This document shows, in pieces, positions 20,043 to 32,027 of a stretch of 64,000 bases of DNA. The notes beneath the pieces are model-generated. The model was not told the origin of the DNA. It saw only the letters and a program-made list of their open reading frames with translations, and did no database searches. A program made the translations under genes and the position numbers. How positions within the stretch are numbered: position 1 is the first letter of the stretch; each line of letters begins with the position of its first letter. Source of the DNA: Mesostigma viride (lineage: Eukaryota; Streptophyta; Mesostigmatophyceae; Mesostigmatales; Mesostigmataceae); the NCBI GenBank assembly GCA_009746045.1, contig RPFO01000078.1:815516-879515 (forward strand), in the 5' to 3' direction.

Positions 20043-21196
20043 TGTTGCATCCCAAGGCAACAATGCTGTAGCATGATAAAGTGATCAACGTGTGACAGTC
20101 CGCCGCTGGAAGCGGACAAAACGGACAAGTATTTTTAGAGTTAGCTTGTGCCGATCGGAGGGGACCGGCCCGGTCACCGTCCGTCAGGTGTGTTAGAAGT
20201 ATAGTCGTGGCACACTATTTTGTACACTTCTGAGCCGACCAAGAGTCGTCAGATAGTTTGTGTGTGTGTGTGCCAAACAACCCTAAGTGTGTGATCTATG
20301 TTTGTTTAGGGCCGGTTGGCTCGGTGTCTGTTCGTGTGGTCAAGAGACAAGTTGTAGCGCGTGGCGCCGAACGCGTGCGTCGCCGCCACCGCGCAGTTGT
20401 CAAAGCATATGGATGGGGAAGGTGGCCCAACCTTCCCACGCGTTCATGCTTCCTGAGCCTGCGTCATCCATTTTAGTTCTTCCCCCCCTTGTCCCGATTA
20501 TAGTTGGCCCCGGATTCACCGTTTATTATTAATGAAATAAAGACGTTGGCACGAGCCATTGCCAAGTTGCAACCCATTGTCCAATGTTACGTCCAGACGT
20601 GTGATCAGACCCGGGCCGGGTCCTGATCAAGGTATCAGGAAAGAATCTCTAACCCGTTGGACAATGGGTTGCAACTTGGCAATGGCTCGTGCCAACGTCT
20701 TTATTTCATTAATAATAAACGGTGAATCCGGGGCCAACTATAATCGGGACAAGGGGGGGAAGAACTAAAATGGATGACGCAGGCTCATGAAGCATGAACG
20801 CGTGGGAAGGTTGGGCCACCTTCCCCATCCATATACTTTGACAACCGCGCGGTGGCGGCGACGCACGCGTTCGGCGCCACGCGCTACAACTTGTCTCTTG
20901 ACCACACGAACAGACACCGGGCCAACCGGCCCTGAACAAACATAGATCACACACTTAGGGTCGTTTGGCACACACACACAAACTATCTGACGACTCTTGG
21001 TCGGCTCAGAAGTGTACAAAATAGTGTGCCACGACTATACTTCTAACACACTAGACGGACGGTGACCGGGCCGGTCCCCTCCGATCGGCACAAGCTAACA
21101 CTAAAAATACTTGTCCGTTTTGTCCGCTTCCAGCGGCGGACTGTCACACGTTGATCACTTTATCATGCTACAGTATTGTTGCCTTGGGATGCAACA
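20043..21196. mobile_element. Foldback element with about 540 bp inverted arms
   Basis: The left arm 20043-20584 and right arm 20657-21196 are inverted copies with only scattered differences, separated by a 72 bp spacer. The outer ends are TGTTGCATCC and its complement. Arm differences (for example TTTAGGGCC against TTCAGGGCC) show it is a real inverted repeat and not a simple assembly fold. The arms hold AATAAA-like signals and a short frame of 81-84 aa of unknown meaning. No clear target duplication was found. It could be a foldback transposon or a head-to-head pair of solo terminal repeats. Confidence 0.8.
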
Positions 21197-21808
21197 AACA
21201 GGTACTAATGCGACGTGATGGTATAGTGCACACGATGATGCCGCAGGGTTCTACACTGGCCTACAGCCTGGGTGACCCTTGGATTTGGGGATCATATTAC
21301 CAAAAAAGACCTGCGTAATCCCCAATGTTACCTAGGACAGGCACTACTATCCCTTATCGCAACGCAAACATGGGATACTTCCATCTGCGATCCGTCCATG
21401 TGCCACGCTGCCACCCCACGGCAGAATACCAAAACCTGCCCAGGAGCCAGTTTTCCATTGAAGCAAACAAAGAGTTATATTGGTACTCAAGACATGAGCA
21501 CCTTACCGGAGACTCTTGGTCTTGACTCCTGGCACGCGCAATTTAAACGGCCACATGACAGAGCAGAGATGGCTGGCGCAACAAGGCGAGTAACCGCCAC
21601 AAAGCCCGCTTCCAATGGCGCGAATACGCAAAGTGGTCATCAAGAAGGGACTCCCGAAAGCACCCTTATCTTCCCCCCCACCTGGCTACCCCAACCCCCA
21701 AGCACACAATGCCCAACAGCCCAGGAGATCGCATCCCAGCCTTTCTCCCAGGGCATGGCGTCCGAGACTTTCACCCAAGGGCATCCACATGGCCTCCTCT
21801 CCCCCCAC
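21197..21808. other. Region downstream of the last DRC12 exon found
   Basis: A plus frame of 209 aa spans 21272-21901, but it is antisense to a spliced exon and has no motif. The missing last exon of DRC12 might lie here or beyond the foldback; I could not find it. Confidence 0.35.
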
Positions 21809-24800
21809 CTTCAGCATATCGGAGAACTCCTGCGCCATCTCCTCCATTTTGCTGCGCAGCTCCCCCACCTGCAGAACCCGTGGGCACATGGCGCCGCATG
21901 AGTGAAGCACGTTCAGGAGTGTGGGTATGTGGGATACGTGTGGGTGGAGCTCATGTAGTGGAAAGCACATAGTAGTATATCAAGGATATCAAGTAGTACA
22001 TCAAGTTTATCAAGTATATCAAGTAGTACATCAAGGCACATAGTAGCATATCAAGGAGACATCAAGTACATCAAGTATATCAAGTAGTACATCAAGTACA
22101 TCAAGTACATCAAGTACATCAAGTATATCAAGTAGTACATCAAGGCACATAGAAGTATATCAAGGAGACATCGTACATCAAGGCGACTACATACATGCTT
22201 GTGGCACGAATCGTCGCCATGTACAGCCAGCGCTGGTTGTCAGGTCGATGTCGTGGTCACTGTACTATAGTGATGTGATGTGGCACGGATCCTCGCGATG
22301 TCAAGACAGCGCCAGCTGTCTCATGGATACGATGGTCACTAAACTATAGTGATGGCAAGCCTGTGCCAGCTGTCTCCTTGAACCCCATACACCCACGCAC
22401 ATGCGTATGGTTATGGAAATGCACATCGCACACATCTTTCAGAAGATATTACTCCCGTCCGCCCAGACCTGTACTGGCGCCAGTGCTTTTAGTAAGGGTT
22501 TTTGTCCGCGTCAGCCTGGCTGACTTGCCGCCGTTGGCGGCGCGTCAGACGGCTGACTTGCCGCCATTGGCGGCACGTCAGACGGCTGACTTGCCGCCGT
22601 TGGCGGCGCGTCAGCCTGGGGGCTCACCAGCATTGCCGGACTGAGCCGATGCTGCTGCTGCACTGCTGGCTGCATTGCTATCATTCCCCCTTTTCCTCTT
22701 GCTGCGGTTCAGCGCGTTGGCTGCCTGGCCTACGCCAACAATGGCACGCGGACCAGGCGCAGGCGCTTTGGCAATGTCGGCGGCCTGTTTCGGCATGAAA
22801 AAAGCTGCGATCCCCCCAGATTTAATTTTCCCCAGTATTCCTTCCGGCGCCATCCCTTCACCCAAAAACTTCCAACCCCCAGGTCGCTAACTTTGCTGGT
22901 TGACTATCGGACTAAACCATTAATTAACGTTGTTAAATGTTGATACAATATTACTGGCCCGGCCCGAAATTTCCCTACGCATCTAGTAATGGACAGAATT
23001 CTTTCTTATGCAAACAAGATCTACAGCGTTAATAAACACAGCTGGAATTCGATTCAAAGCAATATGTAAATCAGGCAACCTCGCAACGCTTCATCAATCA
23101 GCTCATCAATCATATTCCTAAAACCTTTGCCATCATCGAGACATCGACCATTGCCAGTCGTCCTGGGTTACAACTTTAATTACATTCGTCTAGAACTCTC
23201 GTCACTCTCGCCGCCAAGCAGGCTAAGGGCCGGCGGGTCTGGCATGGGCATGATAACCGCCTAGAATCTTGAAGCATATCAACGAACAGACCTGAACTGG
23301 TGAACTTGAATTCGTAGATATCCAGTACGAAGTTGGCATTTCAGTAGACTTCAGTCAGTACATTAGTAGGTACCCACTATATATTGACCCTGCCTGACGC
23401 ATAGACTCGGTGCTGCCTGAATTTACGCGTCAGACGACTGACGTGCAGACAAAATTTACGCGTCAGTCGACTGACGCAGAGCCAAAATTTACGCGTCAGC
23501 TGTCTGACGCGCGGACGAAAAAGTCTGACGCGTCAGACACTGACGCGTCAGCGGCTGACGCACGCGTCCCGTTACTAAAAGCACTGACTGGCGCTCTACA
23601 GACCAGCACTCTTGTTGTCTACTAGACATGCCAACATCACTGCATGCCATTAAATATATTTATTAATTTTTAATTTTATTACTTTTATTTGTATATTTTT
23701 CTGTACACAAAATTAGTTTCTACACAGTGTCTAGCTCCCACCAACACCCTCTCCCTCCTAACGTTACAAAACGTTACTACCAGCACACTTTCAGCCTCTC
23801 CAAATGATCACCCCCTCCACATGGTCGAGCTCTCATCAACTGGCTAACTCCCACGAAAGGGACTACGCTTCAGCTTCAGCTTGTGCTTGTACTTGTGCAT
23901 GTGCTTGTGCTTGTACTTCTGCTGGTTGAATGACAGGGATGGCCTTGCCAAGCGCTAGAACCGCCGGCAGGAGACCGCATCCCCCTCTTCCCTCAAAAGA
24001 CCGCCGCCTTGGAGGGCTGCCTGTCTCATGCGGCCAGCCTTGAATGCCCTAGTATAGTACAATAGAATAACTGGCCTAGATCAAAATGGCCCAGCACTTC
24101 AGTATAACGTGGCCTAGTATAGCTTGCCCTCAAATAACATGGCCTAGCACTTCAGTATAACGTGGCCAAGTATAGCTTGCCCTCAAATAACGTGGTTCAC
24201 ATGCAGCGACAGTCTACATGGCCCCTTGGGTGGCCAACAATGAGCTACGAGTTAATAAGGAAACTACCAATATACTAGCATCGTATACCCGACAGTAGAC
24301 ACCCACTTGGTATGTTGCACCCCCACTTGGTCGGCAAGAGGTATACTGGTAGTAGAGGTGTATAGGTAGTAGAGGTGTACTGGTTCTACAGGTGTAATGG
24401 TACTAGAGGTGTATTGGTAGAAGAGGTGTACTGGTACTAGAGGTGTACTAGTTGTAGAGGTGTACTGGTACTAGAGGTGTACGAACCAATAACCTACCGT
24501 GCGCTCGTGCGCCACGTTCATGTTGTCCTTCTCCATCAACAGCTCGTCGATGGTCAACTGCTTCAGATCTGCAGCGGGACCACACGACGTGCAAACACGC
24601 CAGGGGGGGGGGGGATGATCAATTCAACATTTCATCAACATTTCATCAACATTTCATCAACATTTCATTAACATTTAATCAACATTTCATCAACATTTCA
24701 TCATCATTTCATCAACGTTTCATCAACATTTCATCAACATTTCATCAACATTTCATCAACATTTCATCAACATTTCATCAACATTTCATCAACATTTCAT

Positions 24801-27800
24801 CGACATTTCATCGACATTTCATCAACATTTCATCAACATTTCAACAAGCATTTGATACGCAGAGTTCCCATCCAGTTGGCTGCTTCCCGTCTGAGAAAGA
24901 GCCACAGGGCATGGAGGGGTCATTGAGGCGACACTTAGGGGGCCACAGGGCCGAGGGGATAAGATCATTAAACCCATTCAAATGCGGTGCCCCTAGAGCA
25001 ACTTCAAGTCTGCATCAGGGCCATGGGAAGCATACACATATGGGGACAGGGGGGGGAGGCCACCATTCATAAACCCTACGACACAGTGTTCCTATGACAC
25101 ACAGTAGTCATCCACAGCAGGTCTGCGTTCAGGCCATGGAAGCGTGCAAACATGGGCAGGTAATTGAAGCTACGATTCAGCAAAGCAACCACTACTCAGG
25201 TGGCTGGGTCTAATTTTATATGCTAATGGTTTCTCTACTGGGTGCATGATTTAGGAACTCTGCACTTCTGAATCGTCGATTGACAGCTGCCTTTCACACG
25301 TTAAAACAGTTACTACACAGAGCACCGCTTCTTACCCTTAGTGCCTCCTCTGCTTCTACCATTGTACGTATGCCTCTTGCCCCCGCTGCTCCTTCAATGC
25401 CGCATTCTTCTCCTCCAGATCCTAACGCACATGCCATGCTGTGCTTTCCAGAGAGACTTCTTCTTACCCAGCTGCTCCTTCAACACTGCATTCTTCTCTT
25501 CGAGCTCATCGATGCGCCGGATGAGTTGCTCCTGCATCGACTTATACTGGCGGCTCATGTCCGTGCTGGCATACGGCAAAACACACACACACACGCACGC
25601 ATGGGTGAGGTGATGCACCCACTGCTGGCGGCTCATGTCCGTGCTGGCGCACGACAGCGGCCATGAACGATGGTGACTTAGTGGGTTGGTTCGTTGCTTG
25701 GTTGGCTGGGTGGCTGGCTGGGTGGCTGGCTGGGTGGCTGGGTGGCTGGGTGGCTGGCTGGCTGGCTGGGTGGCTGGGTGGCTGGGTGGCTGGCTGGCTG
25801 GGTGGCTGGCTGGGTGGCTGGGTGGCTGGCTGGCTGGGTGGCTGGCTGGGTGGCTGGCTGGGTGGCTGGGTGGGTGGGTGGCTGGTTGGTTGATTGGCTG
25901 GGTAGCTGGTTGGTTGGTTGGTTGGTTGGTTGGTTGGTTGGTTGGTTGGTTGGTTGGTTGGTTGGTTGGTTGGTTGGTTGGTTGGTTGGTTGGTTGGTTG
26001 GTTGGTTGGTTGGTTGGTTGGTTGGTTGGTTGGTTGGTTGGTTGGTTGGTTGGTTGGTTGGTTGGGGTGTCCAGGCGCGAAGGCCAAACAAGCATGGATA
26101 TAAGGAATCCTGTTCGATTATTTTGCAAGACTGGTGGCGGGGATGGCAGCACAACCAGCATGAATCATCAACGTGTCGCCCGTGGCCCCGGTTCCATGCC
26201 ATAACTAATCAGCATGATCCCATGACTCGTCAGCATGATCCCACAACCTGTCCCATTCTATTTTTAACTTGACCAAACCCCGCCTCCAACTTCTCATTGA
26301 CCTATGATCACCTACAGTGAACCATAACCAGCCGTTCAGAAATAGGGTCAACCTCGACGTTTTCCTTACAGTACATCCATTCACGCAGGAAGTTAGGACT
26401 TCCTTAAGGGGACGTGGCGCGCCGAATATTTTCCGCGCCAAAAAAGTCGCGGTACCGTCCGTACGGTGTATAATGTGTGCCCGGACCGCTCAACCCTCGC
26501 GGAGGTGGCCATGGCGGCTTGCCTTCAGGCAATATTAATCGATATGGCATCTAAAAAGCTAGAAAAAATGCATGAATTTCGCAGAAGATTAGTTGATGAC
26601 CTCATTTCATGGCGGAAAGCTTACGGTTTGCAATATCGCTAATTTCTCGAACGGCTACGGGCGCAGGGGTCCAGGATATAATTTCTCTTGCGGATCATGA
26701 AATTTAATGCAGGTTTACGGCAGCTATTGTGAGGCAACGTAGGCTCTAAAGAGCGATTATGTGGCTAACTTAATGGTGTTGTCGAGTTTGTGCCGAAGCT
26801 TCCCGGTTTCTTTTACATTTCCGGCATTCAAGGTAAGAACCTACGCAGGCCTGCGCATGTCGCCTTCGACGTATTCACGGAAGGCGCACCTTCCTTGTTC
26901 GCCTGATCAATGGATGATGTCTTTTATTGTTCGAGCTTGCGTGCCAGTTTATGCATGAAACATTTCCACGCAGGCAGGTGCATTAACGTCGGCCTTTCGC
27001 CCTTTTTTCGGGCAGTTTCCCTGCAGGAAGCGCTCCATTTCTTTCGGTTGCATCGTCAGATTCCTAGCAATTTCGTACAATTTCGTGTAGTTTGTGGCTG
27101 GCATGCTTAAGGCGCCGAGGTCAAGTTGTTGGTAATGTGTTGACATTTGTTTTCCATAATCCTTTGGACATGAGCTTGCTCAGACGCTTTGTTATGTGCC
27201 GGATCTGACACGCCTGTTTTAGTAACGACATCCGGCATGTGCCTAGAGGCTAACAAGCTGGCATCAGCTTCTTAGCAAATTGCCATATTGGAAAGGAAGG
27301 TGAGAGTGGTTCTTTTGCTGGCCATACTGCATGAGTGGCATTGCATTAGATAGGTGTTTCCATTGCTTTCCTTGAGCTATAACCATTAAGACTTCCCTGC
27401 TATGTGTGCAGCAAGGCAAGCTGGATAGGATGTGAATGCTTGGCAGACAGCATGTATGATTTGCTGCCAAGTTTGCAGGCTGCAGTCGCCTCTATTGCTT
27501 GGGCATTCTTTCTAAGGTTTTTACACGTATACTTGCTGAGTTCTTGGCATAAATTTACATGGTAACCTTGGGCTGAGCATAGTGTATGCTCTCTTGGTGC
27601 GTGTATGCCTAGCGATGGTGTTGCTATGCCCACGCTGGCAAGGCTGGCCATGCTGAGGGCAGGGGAGGGCAGATGAGGTGCCTAGCCTTTTCTTATATTG
27701 TGTGATCGAGTTGGGCATGTTTTTTGGCTTCTTGGATGGAAAACATCATGTCTAGGTGGCCTTATACACAGAAAAACCTCATTTAGCGTACGTTCAGGAT

Positions 27801-30800
27801 TTAGCACGCAAAACCTCATAACTTGAGCTAGACTTGTCGGAATGACCTGGGACTTGGAACACAGATGTCCCCCTGTTAGACGGATTTTCGCAGCAGGAAA
27901 AAGTATTTTTTTGACGTGTTCATAAAAAGTTATTCCCCATGTCCGGTAAAAAAAGGGTCATTTTGCGGGGAAATTAATAACTGTTCGAGGTTTTGCCCTT
28001 TTCATGATGTAAATAGCTCAGCAAGCTACAAACTCAGGGAACTAAAAACGCTGCAGGCAGTTTTGTAAATAAATGTGTGCATTGGCTGGGGCATACCCAG
28101 CCCTAATTAGCGTCTTTTGCTATTTATAGCGCATTATTGGCGTATATATGAGGGTAGTACCCCCAACAAGTGCATGGACAACTCACTAGAGATGTTATTT
28201 AGTGCCCCCAATCATAACTTAGGGTTGTGCAAATGGATTTCAAGTGATATTACCATATGTCAATATTGAAGGGTTTTGGGGTGCCACCTCCCCTTAAGTT
28301 GGGTTCACGCCTTGGGTTGACTTGACCCGATTGATCCGGTGAAGCCAACTGAACGCGTGAATGACTGTAGGATGAATCTCAACCGGGACAAGCTACTACA
28401 GCTACCACCGTCGAAGCCGGCATGGTCCTTGGGGGAACATGATATAATAGGCCTTTCAGCACACAATGTCAGAATGAGCTAACAACCACAAGGACTTGAA
28501 AGCCTAGCATTTTGATTCCTGGTACATGAGCAAGCCATCCTGCACCGTCCACTCACGTGATGTGGATACCCCTACTCATAACCCTACTCACAATCGTGCA
28601 ACAGGTCCTGTGTTTGGATCCAGTACGGTACCCAAATTTCACTCACGTGATGTCGAGCGTCCCTTCCTTCTGCTCATCCAGCAGCGAGTGCATTGCCCTC
28701 ACTTTCTCACGCCACTCCTTCTCTTCCGTGCGAGCGCGCATCACCTCGTGCTGGCGGTCGGCTGCCGCCACCATGCGTTGGCATGCCGCCATGTATTGGC
28801 ATTTATGCCGCCATGTGTTGGCATGCCACACGCCGGTCAACGTCATGCCAGCAAAACGGCCGAACGGGACACCGTGCCACGGAGAAGCGATGGCCAGCAA
28901 ACCACCACGTGGTGACACATGGCGAAGTGGAAGAAATGAACGCAAGGCATGTCAGTCAATCCCACAAGAAAACGGTAACAGAAAACTTCACGTGAATAAG
29001 CCTCTATTTACCCCAACCGGGTTTGTTCCTTTCTCATGCTTGTGTGGGCCAGGCCTAAGCCCTTATGGTTTGTAGTTTGAACCAGCCCTTATGCGTTGTA
29101 GTTTGCACCAAGCGCGGTGGACAGAGGGCAGGATGGAGAGGCTCCCTTCCAAGAACTAAAAGGAAGGACGTTGGACGGCCAGTCATGTGACGAAAGGAAT
29201 GCCAGAAGGATCCCGCGACAGCCATCCCCCCCACACCCTTGGCCCTTCCCTTCCTGCCCGTGTCATCCCAACCGAGACACTAGCATATGACTGGTCGAGT
29301 ATCCTGGACCACATACACCCCGCCAGCCAACGACTAACGAGTCACCCACGAGACAGCACATGGACAGCCCAGGGTTGTGGGCCCCTGGCCCAGGGCTAGT
29401 TCTGGACAAGGAGCTGCAGTCGGGGCTGGCCAGTAGGGTCAGTCTGACGCCTGTCTGACGGATGTCTATCAGAGGTCTCCATCGCCAGAAGCGCCAGACG
29501 ACTGCAGCAAGCACACAGCCGTACCCCAGATGTTTGAAAACAGGCAGGGAGCCTACACGTGTTTTCCGCGGGGACCCCGCATGCACGCATGCACATGTTT
29601 GTGTGGGTTGGCGACACAGGTTGCCACGCACGGGTGCTCGTAGCTGATATTAAAATGTGGCCATCCTAAGGGGTGGCAACGTGACACCAGGTTGCCACGC
29701 ACGGGTCCTCGTAGCTGATATTAAAATGTGGCCATCCTAAGGGGTGGCAACGTGACACCAGGTTGCCACGCACGGGTCCTCGTAGCTGATATTAAAATGT
29801 GGCCATCCTAAGGGGTGGCAATGTGACACCAGGTTGCCACGCACGGGTGCTTGTAGCTGATATTAAAATGTGGCCATCCTAAGGGGTGGCGACGTGACAC
29901 CAGGTTGCCACGCACGGGTGCTCGTAGCTGATATTAAAATGTGGCCATCCTAAGGGGTGGCAACGTGACACCGATGACATGACCCACGAGTCGTGCTTCA
30001 TCCCCACCGATGACATGATCCACGGGGGTTGCTCCATCCCCACCGATCCGGCACCCTGATTTGCGACCATCCCGACCCAGCACCAGGGTATTTGCCTAGC
30101 CGGGGAGACCTGTCCCAGGGACGTGGCGTGCGCCATGGCTAGCATACAGGGCGTTGGGAATGCAGACCGGGCAGCGATCATGCCTGTATGGTACAATAAC
30201 TGGTGCCATGCCTATAGTGACCGGCATGTGCCAACCATGGCCGCTGCGGTGCCCACAAAAAAAATAATGGGCGTCATGCATACACCAGTACAGTACCGAA
30301 AAATTCACACGGACCGGCGCACTGCCTTCTCTGGACGTACAGGCCGAAAGGGATACCTACAGGGGATGCCTACGAGCCCACAAGTCGAGAGGGCTCACAA
30401 GACGGCCGCTCTATGCTTCTAGAGTATGTATTGTTCTCAAAGAGTGCACCTGGCCCCGCGCGCACACCGACAAGCCCACAAGTCGAGAGGGCTCACAAGA
30501 CGGCCGCTCTATGCTTCTAGAGTATGTATTGTTCTCAAAGAGTACACCTGGCCCCGCGCGCACACCGACAAGCCCACAAGTCGAGAGGGCTCACAAGACG
30601 GCCGCTCTATGCTTCTAGAGTATGTATTGTTCTCAAAGAGTGCACCTGGCCCCGCGCGCACACCGACAAGCCCACAAGTCGAGAGGGCTCACAAGACGGC
30701 CGCTCTATGCTTCTAGAGTATGTATTGTTCTCAAAGAGTACCCCTGGCCCCGCGCGCACACCGACAAGCCTACAAGTCTAGCCAGAAATATTCTCGACTA

Positions 30801-32027
30801 CTTCGTGTTGCTTCACGCGCTCACCCAGCGGGCGGTGCGGAGAGAATATCTGAAAAATGAGAATATCTGAGAGAATATCTGCCTACAAATATATGCACTG
30901 GAGGAAGGGGGCTGAAGGCCCGCAAGCGGGCCTACAGGAAGGCTAGCGCGCTCAGTGCTCACCCAGCTGGCGTTGCAGCGCGAGAATCTCTGCCTCTGCG
31001 CGCTTGAGCATCTCGGGTGTGACAAAGTCGGCCGGGTTGTTGGTGGCTGGGGGGTGGCGGGATAGGCATGGGCAGACATTGACAAGCACGTGCACACACA
31101 TACGTACACACGTGCGTGCACACACATACATACACACACACGTGCACACACATACATACACACACACGTGCACACACATACATACACAGCACATGCCACG
31201 ACATGCACGCCCACACACACTCATGCACGCACATGCACGCAGACAGGGGTTTACGGCCTTGAGAAGTAGGTCACAGTGCGCACAATGTGCAGACTGGTGG
31301 AAGACTTGTTGGAAGACGTTATGGAAAGCAAGGGGTCACGCATGGGCACTTCAAATATTGAAGGGGTCACGCACGGACAAGCATGGGGCAAAGGTCCTGT
31401 AACCAGCTACCTCTTGATTACCCCCTTCTCTATCCCCCCCCCCCCCCAAATCCCACGCTGACGGGATCAACCGGGGTCAGGGGACGAACGGTGCAGCAGC
31501 TGGTCACGAAAGGAGACTACAGCATAAGGAATTCTAATCCTGCTTGGCTGGGCATGTCGAGGGGGTTAGAATAGGAAAATGTTGGTGTTCATGAATTGCT
31601 GCAGTGCGTTTGAGACGACCGCCAAACAACAAAACTGTGCACCCTGGTTCCATGCGTTGTTCAGTGCAGATCTGGGAGTAACTGTTTGCGTCTCCAACTG
31701 TTATGGATTTTGCTAAATGACCGTAAGTTACGGGAATACAGCAGCAGGACATATGGCATACATGGCATAGGGTAAATAGAACATGGCATCTGGCCACCGT
31801 ACTGGTCGCGCCGTGATCGTTCGCAGTATGCAAACGTAACAGCTTGGTGAGCGCGGCAGGAGGGCAGATGTACTGGGAAACGTAATAATGGCTCTGACGA
31901 TGAGGTTAATTGAGCGATATCAATTTGCGAGAGCCACATATGGTGTGCGCCGGGGAAATAGGATAAGGGAAAACATACCTGCCCCCTTTTTTTTGGCGGG
32001 GGCCTTCTTGGGAGATTTTGTTGCCAT
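21809..32027 (-). CDS. DRC12/CCDC153-like axonemal coiled-coil protein, six exons, 3' end not found
   Basis: Exons on the minus strand: 32027-31979, 31046-30963, 28761-28647, 25565-25468, 24568-24498, 21868-21809, giving 159 codons with all five junctions in phase. The protein opens with a Lys-rich tail ([16 protein letters not shown]) and continues as one coiled coil: [97 protein letters not shown]. The last three blocks line up with the MSRQ...LEEE and C-terminal part of CCDC153, subunit 12 of the nexin-dynein regulatory complex, which regulates ciliary beating. The last donor is AAG|GTGGGG; the final exon of perhaps 30-40 residues is missing. Introns of 0.9-3.1 kb hold a hAT-type element, a TTAA element and several satellites. 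Another small coiled-coil ciliary protein cannot be excluded. Confidence 0.75.
21975..22190. repeat. CATCAAGTA-type short tandem repeat
   Basis: Imperfect 9-10 bp units (ATCAAGTAC, ATCAAGTAT) lie in DRC12 intron 5. The string ATCAAGGAGACA occurs twice and resembles the micro-insertion core, possibly by chance. Confidence 0.8.
22473..23594. mobile_element. hAT-type non-autonomous DNA transposon with 8 bp TSD
   Basis: The element 22481-23586 (1106 bp) is flanked by exact ACTGGCGC repeats (22473-22480, 23587-23594). Its ends are inverted copies starting CAGTGCTTTTAGTAA. TSD length and CAGTG-type termini are those of hAT transposons. Both subterminal regions are packed with GCGTCAG/CTGACGC words, likely transposase-binding sites. 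A minus frame of 84 aa (22865-22611, with [11 protein letters not shown] and a basic RSKRKRG patch) could be a remnant of a transposase N-terminus, but this is a guess. Confidence 0.9.
22505..22622. repeat. Subterminal hairpin repeats of the hAT element
   Basis: Three units of about 37 bp each combine GCGTCAG...CTGAC with a TTGCCGCC-GTTGGCGGC-like inverted repeat. The right end (23420-23565) has several GCGTCAG/CTGACGC palindromes at irregular spacing. Confidence 0.8.
23930..24260. repeat. Short duplications in DRC12 intron 5
   Basis: A GGCCTAGCACTTCAGTATAA block of about 62 bp is repeated at about 24089 and 24150. GTGCTTGTACTTGTGC-type words repeat at 23880-23920. Confidence 0.7.
24340..24480. 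repeat. AGAGGTGTA-containing minisatellite
   Basis: Imperfect units of about 18 bp built on TACTAGAGGTGTACTGG lie just inside the intron downstream of DRC12 exon 5. Confidence 0.75.
24612..24850. repeat. 11 bp CATTTCATCAA minisatellite
   Basis: About 20 nearly identical 11 bp units lie just upstream of DRC12 exon 5 in transcript sense. Confidence 0.9.
25384..25653 (-). repeat. Exon-edge copies around DRC12 exon 4
   Basis: The true exon is 25565-25468. A copy of its 5' edge (CCAGCACGGACATGAGCCGC) lies upstream at 25618-25653. A diverged copy of its 3' part (GAGGAGAAGAATGCGGCATT) lies downstream at 25384-25421, with its donor site lost. Confidence 0.8.
25686..26064. repeat. GGCTGGGTGGCT and GGTT microsatellites
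   Basis: Mixed GGCT/GGGT units run 25686-25905, then pure GGTT units to 26064, in DRC12 intron 3 close to the exon-4 acceptor. Long Trp/Gly or Pro/Thr/Asn frames across it are artefacts of the repeat. Confidence 0.95.
26404..28297. mobile_element. TTAA-flanked DNA element, copy 2
   Basis: Bounded by TTAA at 26404-26407 and 28294-28297 with the same termini as copy 1 (5389-8020), in the opposite orientation and 1.9 kb long. It sits inside DRC12 intron 3. Homology to copy 1 is clear at both ends and across 27530-27860 against 6195-6510. Confidence 0.78.
28553..28656 (-). repeat. Copy of the DRC12 exon-3 donor site
   Basis: The sequence around the true donor (ACATCAC|GTGAGTG, near 28647) recurs about 90 bp into the intron at 28553-28567. 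Confidence 0.5.
29619..29975. repeat. 71 bp minisatellite, five units
   Basis: Starts at 29619, 29690, 29761, 29832 and 29903 have an exact 71 bp period and few differences. It lies in DRC12 intron 2 and is followed by a 46 bp duplication at about 29975-30050. Confidence 0.95.
30372..30780. repeat. 98 bp minisatellite, about four units
   Basis: Near-identical 98 bp units, each with AAGTCGAGAGGGCTCACAAG, lie in DRC12 intron 2. The period is not a multiple of three, and there are no spacer sequences, so it is neither coding nor a CRISPR array. Confidence 0.95.
31085..31225. repeat. CA-rich microsatellite next to DRC12 exon 2
   Basis: Imperfect CACACATAC/CACACGTG units end about 40 bp from the exon-2 acceptor. 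Confidence 0.85.

Noticed and set aside
20258-21019. Paired frames of 72-84 residues in the foldback arms as genes
   Set aside because: They are the same arm read in mirror image; no motif and no evidence of selection.
22040-22175. More micro-insertion copies in the CATCAAGTA satellite (ATCAAGGAGACA)
   Set aside because: Only about 12 bp match, the extension is absent, and the surrounding satellite can produce this word by itself.
25678-26204. Long frames of Trp/Gly/Val or Pro/Thr/Asn repeats
   Set aside because: They translate GGTT/GGCT repeats in all frames on both strands and lie in an intron.
30372-30780. Possible CRISPR array or repeat protein from 98 bp units
   Set aside because: The units are contiguous with no variable spacers, the period is not divisible by three, and the context is a eukaryotic intron.
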